Below, piece after piece: positions 12,201-24,200 of a stretch of DNA of 64,000 nucleotides (the first letter of the stretch is position 1; every line of letters begins with the position of its first letter). The notes beneath the pieces are model-generated. The model ran no database searches. It was not told the DNA's origin and was given only the letters and a program-made list of their open reading frames with translations. The position numbers were made by a program, and so were the translations under genes. The stretch comes from Corbicula japonica (Eukaryota > Mollusca > Bivalvia > Venerida > Cyrenidae): assembly GCA_038501625.1 (NCBI GenBank), contig JAZAYU010000088.1, positions 682,001 to 746,000 of the forward strand, in the 5' to 3' direction.

Positions 12201-15200
12201 TAGAATCTAAAATTTTATTTTCTCAGGCCTATTGTTCCCTAAAATAAATTTTTCAAACACTATGTAGCTACAAGTTGACTCTCCCGCTGATGTGCCGGTC
12301 CCGTTCTTGCCGATGTATCCTTCCAGACATGGGGATTAACGGCAAATTTAGCCTTATAAGCAGGGGTCAGCTTGGTCAGTCTATCAATAATGTCATTCAT
12401 TTCTTCTTGAGATATTTTCTTTTTGCCGATAAATTTGGTATCAAGTCCTGGAATAATAATGTTTGTTTTCACCTTGGCAGGTTTGATGTACTCAAAATGT
12501 TTGTCCTTTAAATCAACACCTCCCCTGCTGGAAATTGTCGGCTTTGTCATCCGTTCCGTTATCTCACTCACTTCCTCTTTTGAGACATGTTGCTCACCGT
12601 ATACAAAATCTGTGTATTGCCTATCAACCCCAGCGCCACCTGTGCTTGCTACTGTAGGGCGAGTAATCCTGCTTACAATATTATCAAGGGTGTTAGGAGT
12701 TACCGCTCTTGATCCATAGACGTAGTCCTTGTTTTCGAATTTCTCTGCAATATCCTTGCCGCCACGGCTGGAAATTGTAGGTTTTGCAATGTGCTCAATA
12801 TTAGGAGTACAGACTCTTGACCCATAAACATAGTCCTTGTTTCTGAAAAATAAAATTTCAATTATGTGAGTTATTGCCCTTGTTTTTGAATTTGCAATAT
12901 CTTTGCCTCCATTGCTTTAAATTGTAGGTTTTGTGATGATATTAATAGTACAGACACTTGAACCATGTACATGAATCATGTTTCTTAAAAACTATAAAAA
13001 ATGATAGGAGTTATGGCCCTTGCTCATGAACAATTACTTTTGTAGTTTAAAGTCCCAGTGCTCGATTTTTAATGAGTACAGACCTGCGACCCATATAAAT
13101 AGTCCTTGTTTCTAAAAAATAAAAATTGAATTATGTGAGTTATTGTCCTTTTTTGAATTTCTCTGCAATATCTTTGCCACCATGGCTTGATATTGTAGGT
13201 TTTGTGAATAATTGGAATTATGCCCCTTGTTCCCAGTAAGTTGAAGTTTTGCAAATGATTATCAAGAAACGATTGCTCAAAAGGCCTTTTAGCACATTTC
13301 CAACTAATCATAAAAGTTTCAAATCTGTTTAATTGATAAAATAAAATGTGCATGTGCCAGCTGCAGAAAAGGATTTACTTTGCTCGGGAGATTCCTAACT
13401 TAACTGTTCAATCAGTGGGGTCAGATTAAAAATTTCTAGAAAGGGGTTTTTTGGGGGGCAGGCCTTTGTTATAGTTACATTATATAATTTACTTTTTAGC
13501 AAATATTCCCATGAAAATTAAATATTGCTGCCCAAAAAGGGAGTTCAGGCAGCCCCTCTGAACCTGCTCTGTATGCACCCTGAAAGTCAATTCACAATGG
13601 GGACGAATCAAATCAATAATTGTGAGCTAATTATAATGCTATTACATTTAGATAGCCTTGCCTTACTATAGCATGGTTATAGTATAGTAAAACTGTGATT
13701 GATAAAATCTTTTGGAAGTGTGTCAAATTAATAGCTCTTAAAGATATTTAATTTTAATTTGCTATTTATGTAAGCTGATTACCAGCAATTCAATAACTGA
13801 TTACAGGTCTTAAAGCTATTTGAGATGCAATTAAGTTTCATAAAATGTATCATTAACCCTTTACACCATAGATATTGCTTTTATAGGTTGTGCACACATT
13901 TCTGATGATCAGACTATAAACTGCTTGCCGAAGCTTTGCACATCTGTGCTGTCTGATCTGGAGCTAAACTGTTCACTTTCCAGTTTATTAGGTTATTTCT
14001 GACCAAGTAGGGACCGGTGAAGATTCAGATCAGACAGCACAGATGTGGCAGCTGATCCGGATTCATTCAGATCAGACAGCACAGATGTGGCAGCTGATCC
14101 GGATTCATTCAGATCAGACAGCACAGATGTGGCAGCTGATCCAGATTCATTCAGATCAGACAGCACAGATGTGGCAGCTGATCCGGATTCATTCAGATCA
14201 GACAGCACAGATGTGGCAGCTGATCCCGATTCATTCAGATCAGACAGCACAGATGTGGCAGCTGATCTGGATTCATTCAGATCACACACACAATTAAATC
14301 TTAGGAGCACAGGGGTTAAATATAATGCAGATTACAATTTGTTTAAGATGATCTGTATATTTTTTTTTAGTCTCAATAATCTCAAGCAATCTGATTGGTT
14401 GAAATTAAGAACAGTCACAAAACTGGCCAATCAAAAGCTAGTGTTTCAAGACTGGTCTCCAGTCTCGGCTTTATGTTGCTCAAGTTTGTTGAAGCCTTAA
14501 AACAGACCATACCACAACAATAAGTAAAATGAATTGCTAATAAAAAATCAAAGACCATCAAACTGTTTTCACGATCATTATAAATCCAACATTAAATGGG
14601 TTTCTAAGAAGATATTTGGCATCCTAACATGGATTTAATGAATAACAAGAGCTTCGTTGTGGGCTGCCGTGTCATTAGAATCACCAATAATCAATGAAGC
14701 GACACGGCGAGATCTGATGTTTAGATGGAACGGAAAAACGCTGTTAATCAATAGAACTCTTGTCGCTGCTTTGAATTTCAAACGGTGGTAATTTAAATGG
14801 TAATTAAATGATGAGAGAACAGATTGTTATGTAATGAATTGGTGGGGAGAATTCATGGAATTGTTATATCATTGTTTACATTCAGGGAGAGAAATTGACA
14901 ATGTTGTATTGTCTGAACAGTGCTGCAACAACCTTATAGTAGCTACATTTGTCACATTATTAAAATGATCATTTTTATTAATTATTTTCAGATCATCCCA
15001 TGTACTAATGCACTCTTAAAGTTTTAAACAAGTTTTGATAAATTAAGGAACAAATTGACAACTATTATCATATTGTCTATCTTAACCCTTTCTCCATAGA
15101 TATACCTTTATTGCATTGGCGAATAGTTTAGATCCAGATCAGCCGGCACATCCGTGTTGTCTGATCAGGATCTAAACTGTTGGCTTTTTAATTTGTTACC

Positions 15201-18200
15201 TTATTTCTGACCAACATGTGACCAGTGCAGATCCTGATCAGGATCATGTACCGGCTGATCTGGATCTACACAGGTCGCACATGCATAAAAATGCATATAT
15301 ATGGAAGAAAGGGTTAACAATAGAATGATACATTTACTATAAAACTCCGTAACTCCTTTTAAACACCCCTTCCCTAATAAACCCTATTCTGTTATTATGA
15401 AGGGAAACAAATCTATGGTAGTCCCCAGGTACTGAAGAGTTAATCCATATTTATTATCCAATGATTCCTTCGGAATCCTGTAGAATAATAAAAAGATCTG
15501 AATAATTCAATGAACTTGTGTTCTTTTTTTATTTAATATGATCAAAAATGCAACTTGCATCATTAATATAATTATAAATAGCTGCATACATGATGATTAT
15601 TTTTTATCTCGTTAAGGGATAAACATCGCCAAATATGCGCCCCCTTTCAAAAAATGTAACACCCTGGGCATTTAAAAGGAATTTGTCAATATATTTTCTA
15701 TTTGTGGTGTTTTGTATATTGTTTTAAATGTAAAACTAACATTATTGTTGAATATTAAGTATGTTGTGATCTCTGAGACGTAATTAATCCTGACACATAC
15801 AGTATCTTCTGTTGGATCTGTATGCTGAATAGCATGATAAAATACCATGTGTGGCATTATATTCTAAGAAACATTCATCATCAGTGTTCTGTTCTATAAC
15901 ACATATATTTGAATTGATGTTCAGTTGCATAATAAATCAAGTACATATGCACTTATTGCTGTGCAGTTGCACATATGTGAGCATGCATTATATTGCTGTT
16001 TAAGTAGCACTTGTATGCACATACATTTATTGCTGTTCAGTTTCACGTATGTGCACATACATTTATTCCTTTGAGTAGTGCTTGTATACGTATACATTTA
16101 TTGCTGTTCAGTAACACATATGTGCACATACATTTATTGCTGTTTAAGTAGCACTTGTATGCACATACATATATTGCTGTTTAAGTAGCTCTTGTGTGCA
16201 CATGCATTTATTTACTGTTTAAGTAGCACTTGTAAGCACATGCATTTATTGCTGTTTAAGTAGCACTTGTATGCACATACATTTATTGCTGTTTAAGTAG
16301 CACTTGTGTGCACATACATTTATTGCTGTTCAGTTTCACGTATGTGCACATACATTTATTGCTGTTCAGTTTCATGTATGTGCACATGCATTAATTCCTG
16401 TTGTGTAGCACTTAATATGTACTCATACATTTATTGCTGTTCAGTTTCACCACATATGTGCACATACATTTTTTGCTGTTCAGCAATATATATGTGTATG
16501 TATGTTTTTGCTGTTCAGTATCACATATAATTTGCAAATATATACTTCATTGGTACTTATGTGCACATCTGTTGTTGCTGTAGGGTAACACATAATATAA
16601 TGTTAGCACATTTGTGATGGCATCCCCATCATGACAAAACGGGGCCAGTGAAGACCCAAATCAGCCTATACATCCACCATTCAGTCAGAAAAGCATTCTT
16701 AACCCTTTTCTCCATAGACACATCTGTATTGTGTGCGCAAACAGTTCAGATCCAGATCAGCCAGCACATCTGTGCCATCTGATCATGATCTAAACTGTTC
16801 GCTTTTGATTCATTAGGTTATTTCTGACCAAAATGCGACCAGTGCAGATCCTGATCAGACAGCACGGATGTGCTGGCTGATCTGGTTCTACACTAGTTGC
16901 ACATGCGTAAAAATGTGTATTTATGGAGGAAAGGGTTAATGCAAACAGTAGCAAACAGTTGAGATCCTATTTGAGCATATATAGAATGAGGGTGCATAAC
17001 TGATTTTGGATATGAAGACAGTGATTTGATACTCTGTGTATATAACCATAGATGGCACTGTTTACATCTTTTAAAAAATAACATGGTAAATCAAAAACCA
17101 AACAGACTGACACTAAACAGTAAATCCTGATCTGACTGTATGGATCTGCAGGCTGATCATGATCTATGCTGGGCTGAAGGTTATTTAACTGAGCATGGAA
17201 ACCAGTCTCAAATCTCAAGCATCTGATTGGCTGAAATGGCGACCAGTCGCCATTTCAGCCAATCAGATGCTTTAGATTTGAGACTGGTTTCCATGCTCAG
17301 TTTTATAACCTTGGGCACTGGTCACACATAGGATAAATGCTGTATCCATGGTGTGAAGGGTTATAACTTAATGATTTTTGCCTGCATTTGAACTTGACAT
17401 TATTGTCTGGGATCTGTTTGAGGTGTTATTGTATTGTATTTTCACATAATAAATTTATTGCCATTCAAAACTTCCATACAAGTATTTCATTGTCAAAAAG
17501 AATTCCTCAGTAGGACAGTGTAAACATCCTTTGAGCTTTAAGACATTTGACAATGAAGACAAGTTGGTCACCTGTAGGTTGTTATTAAGAGAAAAATAAA
17601 AACTATTGAACAGTATTGTATACAGTTCATACTTAACCCTTTCCTGGATATATACGCATTTTTACGCATGTGCGACCAGTGTAGATCCAGATCAGCCGGC
17701 ACATCCGTGCCGTCTGATCAGGATCTGCACTGGTCACATTTTGGTGAGAAATAACCTAATGAATCAAAAAGCGAACAGTTTAGATCCTGATCAGACGGCA
17801 CGGATGTGCCGGCTGATCTGGATCTAAACTGTTCGCCCTAGCAATAAAGGTGTATCTATACAGGAATGGGTTAAGGGCTGCTTAGGTGAAAAAGCTAATA
17901 TTTATTAAATATCTCGAAACCCTTCCCTCCATGGATACAGCTAATGGTATATCTCTTGTGCTACCAGTGAAGATCCAGGTCAGCATGCACATCTGTGCAG
18001 TCAGATCAGGATCAACAAAGGAGGGGGGGGGTATTATTCACCTTCAGTGATAGCTCCAGTTTTACCTTCTTTCTAAATTGCACACACAGTAATTTAATAT
18101 TTAAAATGAATTGTTCTGTTTTTATGAGAGACATGAAGTTTAAACAAACTATTTTTAATTAACTAAAATATAAAAAATATGTTGAAATTTCAATGTGTTT

Positions 18201-21200
18201 AAAAATTTGAAAATATTGCATAATTTGCATTTTCTGGCAAATTTCCATTATATTTTGGTGATTTTTGTATGGGGCACAATCCTGAACCAACATAATTAAA
18301 AAAGTATATGTGTATCAAGGCATGCTAACTTTCTGAACAAAATTTGGTAATGGTCAAGAAGTTTGCCGTAACAGAAATCCTCCAAAGTCTTCTCTGATAA
18401 AGGACAAAATTCAGCACTTTTGCAAATATTCTTCATTTTAAGCAGTTTTTATGGCCCATTAGCCATCTGCTTTACCAGTGATTGATGTAAAACCATTAAA
18501 TATCTAAAATGTAGCCATTTATGTCTTCAAAGGCATTAAAATTTGAGAATTTTTTAATACCTTTAGGCCAGTATTAGATCTTAAATTTTTGTGAACCTGC
18601 TAGCTTATGAAAGAAACCAAATTTAAAGATTTTTAACCATAATACTTCGCAAAAATTAAATGTGATGAAAAATAGTTATGGTAAATTAAATGAAAGGCAG
18701 GACATTTTTTCAGTTTGTTACCAGATTGTCTTTATAATTATGGCCTCATGATTATGAAACTTTTTTCAAGCTCAACTCAATTAAAATTGTGCTCAAACTT
18801 AAATATCACAATTACGTAAAATCTTCCAAAAGGGAAGTCAGTTATATAATTTATAAATAATTTACACTCTTTATTATCGAATTTTCGAACCCGTGTTCTT
18901 TTTTCAAGAAAAATACAGAAATTATTCCGTTTTAAGTAACATCCATGTTGAAAGCATATTGTTGATTGATGTTACTTAAAACGGAATAATTTCTGTATTT
19001 TTCTTGAAAAAGAACACGGGTTTTAAAATTCGATAATAAAGAATGTAAATTATTTACAAACTTAAATATTTTGGACAATACCAGTAACATAAAAGAAATA
19101 TTAATGTCTTTTCAACAGTAACTGTTGATGATGAGATAAAATATTTTTTGTGTGCAACTACTGTAAATCCAGATCAGATGGATCTACACTGGTAAAAATG
19201 TGTATTTATGGAGGAAAGGGTTAATGCAAACAGTAGTAAACAGTTGAGATCCTATTTGAGCATATATAGAATGAGGGTGCATAACTGATTTTGGATATGA
19301 AGACAGTGATTTGATACTCTGTGTATATAACCATAGATGGCACTGTTTACATCTTTTTAAAAATAACATGGTAAATCAAAAACCAAACAGACTGACATTA
19401 AACAGTAAATCCTGATCTGACTGTATGGATCTGCAGGCTGATCATGATCTATGCTGGGCTGAAGGTTATAAAACTGAGCATGGAAACCAGTCTCAAATCT
19501 CAAGCATCTGATTGGCTGAAATGGCGACCAGTCAATCAGATGCTTGAGATTTGAGACTGGTTTCCATGCTCAGTTTTATAACCTTAGGCACTGGTCACTT
19601 CTTGTGTAGAAAGAACCTAATGAATCTAGCAACAGTGCAGATCCTGATCAGACAACAGATGTTCTCCCATGGGAGAACAGACACATGGAGTATAACATAA
19701 ATATTCTCTTAACAAATTCCTGTAGCAAGAAAAATGGAAGAACTACCAGATAAGTCTTCAATATGAAATTAGTTGTTTGAGAGTTTTAAAAAAATGAATC
19801 TAAAAAGGAATTTTACCTGAATTTTTCTTGGAGATCTACACCTCCTTTGCTGGCATGAGTTGGCCTTGTCACTCTTTCCACAATGGCGTTTAATTCACTT
19901 GCACTGACTGTAGTACTGTACGGACTCACAACATACCCAGATCTCCCACCTGTGCTCTGCTGTGATTTTGTTGTTCTCCGTGATTGTGCTGACTGTGGGA
20001 GTAAGCTGACTGTATCTCGGTATGACGGATCTGGCGGGTCATCACTGATAAAATTTTTCTTTTTGGACGGTTCCATTATAATCCAAGGGCTTGGTTTTGG
20101 CACAACTTGATATTTCCGTGGTATTGAATATTTATTTTTCGGTGTCGTTGGTGTTTCAAGTTTTCTCGGTGTGCCTGCTCCACTTGCTGGTGTGGTACTT
20201 CCAGAGCCTTGATATTTCAGTATTTTAGGTCCTGTCAGATAATCAGGGTCCTCAACACACCATAGCCCCTTAACATGACCCCTAGAACACGGGCGAGGAT
20301 TAGGTGTTGCAACACGTTCAACAATTTTATTCAACTGACGTGAAGTTACCTGGTGCCACGGACCTAACACATGGAAGTGTTTAAGTTTGCCACTGTTTAA
20401 TAGATACAATCGCTGAATTGTAAACAGGTATTCTTGATCGCTCTTAGTTAAATACTCAAAGTCATGGAGGTTTATAACATTGGGTAGATTCATTCTTGAT
20501 TCTTTTTAATAGCTTAATTTAATTTAAATTCTGTTTGCTCAAAAGAAGGTATGTATTGATTTGATTTAAAAGGTTAATGGGAGATTTAAAGTTTTGAAAA
20601 CAGAAGGTAAGATGGTCTTAAGCATAACCCAGAGATCTTGACCGTATTGTAGTTTGTTCCTTAATCTTCCTGATAGAATCTAAGTGATATGCACAAAAGT
20701 TACGGGCTTGGGTATTTCATAGAGTTAATCTTTCATTTCAGGTTAAGCAACAGGGAAGGTTTTGTCAGTTTTGCAGGGTTAATCCTTCACATCAGATTAA
20801 TACAATGTTCATGTCAGTTATGTAGGATTAGGTCTGATTTTAATGTAACAAAGGTTTTTCTTTTCAGTTGCACTTTGTAAGTGCAGGATTTGGACACTTC
20901 TTCTCATGTAGTCATTTGATCACAATAACACCGTGCCTTCCTTATCTTCAGCTTCCTCAGAATGCCAGATTAAATTGTCTACAATAAATATTGTGTGATT
21001 TCTGAGATTATTGTCTGCAAGCAATGATATTGAAATCTGCAGTAAACCTTATGTAGCTAATTGCAATTTTGTATCCATGCAGACTTCTTCGACTTTTGTT
21101 GCAGAAACTCCCTTGTTCCGATGTAAGATGTTTATATTGCTTTAATGATACGCCTGAGTTTTCATTTTTATTTCCTTTACAAGTAAATAAAGAATTTTCA

Positions 21201-24200
21201 TTTTTTTCTTATTAGCAGTAAATTTCTGTCCACTTCATTTCTGTCATTTCCGCTCTTTATTTTCTCGAAACTTTCTACTGTTGTTTTTTCCAGGGATCAA
21301 TGTCAGCAGATGTAATTACAGTATTTTTTTTCAGAGCTTATTTTTATTGAGAATGGTTTCTAAACAACAGCAGGATTGGTAATGTCTTGATTCTAGCCTG
21401 AAAAAAGAAGAAAAGAATTATTTCTTAACCCTTTCCAGGATATATACGCATTTTTATGCGTGTGCGACCAGTGTAGATCCAGATCAGCTGGCACATCCGT
21501 GCCGTCTGATCAGGATCTGCACTGGTCGCATTTTGGTGAGAAATAACCTAATGAATCAAAAAGCTAACAGTTTAGATCCTGATCAGACGGCACGGATGTG
21601 CCGGCTGATCTGGTTCTAAACTGTTCGCCCTAGCAATAAAGGTGTGACTGTACAGGAAAGGGTTAACTTAATTTGAAGAGTCTTGTAAAACAGGTTATTT
21701 TCCATCAGCAACAAGAAATAAATAAGAGATATATATTCTAGTGCTGTTTTGGATGCAAGATTTCCAGAAAAAGGGTTCTGTTATATCAGTTGGTGATTAA
21801 TGTCCAACTTTTTGGTCAAAATGGAAATTGAATATTGCTGCCCCAAAAAAGGGTTCGAGCAACCCTAATGGATGCCCTCTGGCTCGGGTAAAATGACACC
21901 CAGACCAGCAATAAATACCTTTCAAGAAACCAAATAACTATATAATATGCCTGTTGAAGATGGAACATATGGGATCACCCATGGCAGGAGTGCACGCAGA
22001 CAGGCAAGCTGTGTCCTGACACTCCAACACTATCAAAGTTATTGACCTATTTTTGATTCCTGAAACCTAGTTTTTTTGTAATAAGACTGACAAGCTCTAT
22101 GTGGTTAGAAATAAAAAATTGTGTTTTGAACATAACCCAGGACTTTCCTCCATATATACACATTTTTGCGCATGTGCAACCAATGTAGATCCAGATCAGC
22201 CGGCACTTTCATACCGTCTGATCAAGATCTGCACTGGTTGCATTTTGGTCAGTAATAACCTAACGTATCAAACAGTGAACAGTTTAGATCCTGATCAGAT
22301 GGCATGGATGTGTGGGCTGATCTGGATCTAAACTGTTCACCGATGCAATCAAGGTGTAACTATGGAGGAAAGGGTTAACTGTGCATTTGGCTTTTTGTGG
22401 TGCATGAAACCAGTGTTTTAGTTTTTATGGTATTAAGTTTCAGGTTTCTTTTTTTGTTGCTAGAAATGTCACCCTTTTGAGGAAAAGGCAATAGAAAGGG
22501 ATCATTTTGTCGGTTTTTTTATCCAGGTAAGATTGGATGTAACTTTACTATTTCTTCATCGAACTTTCAAAAATATACCATGCTTATGATAATACAGTTT
22601 TGATGATAGCCAATTCTTTAGTTGATGCCACTTTTTGTATTTGGATTTTGTCACAAAAACTTAATGTACAGGCTATAACTTTCTAAACATTTCTTCACAT
22701 AAGTGCAGGGTGATCTGGATCTACAACATCCGCCCATTAATAAAAGTAGTATCTAGTACTTAAATATGTTTTTTATCACATAAGCAAACAGTGTAGATCC
22801 AGATCTATCAATTTATGCCATCTGATCTGGATCTACACTGTTCTATTTTTAATATTAATTCCAGAGCTCACTTGGTGAAATATATTTCTATCTTGGTACT
22901 GGTGAAAAAGAAATGTCCTCGATGTAGTTTGTTTATTTTTGAGGTTAACCACACCTAGTTTGCAGTAATTTTATATTCTGGTTTTCTGTTGTCATAAGCT
23001 ATAAAGGAAAAATAAATCAGTGTTGTTTTTTTCCATGACAGGCTGATGGATAGTATACAGACTAGTCTGAAATTAAAAACAAATCTGGAAAAAAAGTCTT
23101 TCACATGAAACCTTTAAAAATGTTGGAAAACATACCGTAAAATTTCTTTCAAACGTCTAGAGCTGGGGGTGTGACATTTTTTGAAATGGGTGTGCTTATT
23201 ACTTATATAAATTATTTTTATTCTTATAGATTCTGAATGATATTGGATAATAAATAAGGGTTTACTGATTTTTTCCCTAAAAATAAAACTGGGGGTGTTT
23301 ATCACAGGAGGGGTGTTTAAAAGGAATTTTACAGTATTTTTGTTTTTCATTTTAAAACTTATCAATAAAGATATTATGAAATTTCTTAAAGTCTGATATA
23401 TATATATGTGGCATGTCACAGGGGAAAGGCGTGATATTTGTTGACTTTACGTTAACTATATTCTAAAAAAAACCATAAATTATTATTTTTATTTTATTCT
23501 CCCAGCTTATAGGTGATTTGTTTTCATATTTTGAAGATATTATGTAATTTTTACCATTTTGCTTATCTTTTCACATGTATATATGCTATTAACATGTGAA
23601 AAGAAAAGCAAATAAATTATGTTTAACCCTTTCTTCCATATATATGCATTTTTACACATTTGCAACCAGTGTAGATCCAAATCAGCTGGCACATCTGTGC
23701 TGTCTGATCAGGATCTGCACTAGTCACATTTTGGTCAGAAATAACCTAATGATTCAAAAAGCAAATAGTTAAGATCCTGATCAGATGGCATGGATGTGCC
23801 GGCTGATTCAAAAAGCAAATAGTACAGATCCTGATCAGATGGCATGGATGTGCCGGCTGATCTGGATCTAAACTGTTTGCCCATGCAATAAAGGTGCATC
23901 TATGGAGGAAAGGGTTAAACTAAAAACAGGGCACAGATGTGGCAACTGAGCTGAATCAGTGCCCAGGACCATAAAACTAAATCTGGAGATCAGTCTCAAA
24001 TCTCAAGCATCTGATTGGCTGAAATGGCGACCAGTCACCATTTCAGCCAATCAGATCCTTGAGATTTGAGACTGATCTCAAAACTTAGTTTTATGATCTT
24101 GGGTCGAGCACTGGTTCTACATGAGATGAAAGCCATATTGATCATAAACCCTTTACTCCATATTGGTTTTATTGCATGTGTGAACAGTTTAGATCCAGAT

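Noticed and set aside
12423..12719. Plus-strand ORFs over 12275-12719
   Set aside because: They are antisense shadows of the nested gene's last exon.
13993..14310. ORF with repeated [14 protein letters not shown]
   Set aside because: It is the 42-bp repeat P-derived array read on the minus strand.
17633..17827. Recurring short ORFs of the type [21 protein letters not shown]
   Set aside because: They are translations of repeat P hairpins, found wherever the element lies and in either orientation. There is no independent coding signal.
20689..20880. Short ORF upstream of the nested gene, plus strand
   Set aside because: 63 codons with no family resemblance, in AT-rich DNA. It is expected by chance.
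21947..22040. Possible decayed copy of POFUT1 exon GRFGNQ after the shared 27-bp intron repeat
   Set aside because: Beyond the shared repeat only short words (CACCCATGGC, GTGTCCTG) agree. That is not enough to call a pseudogene.
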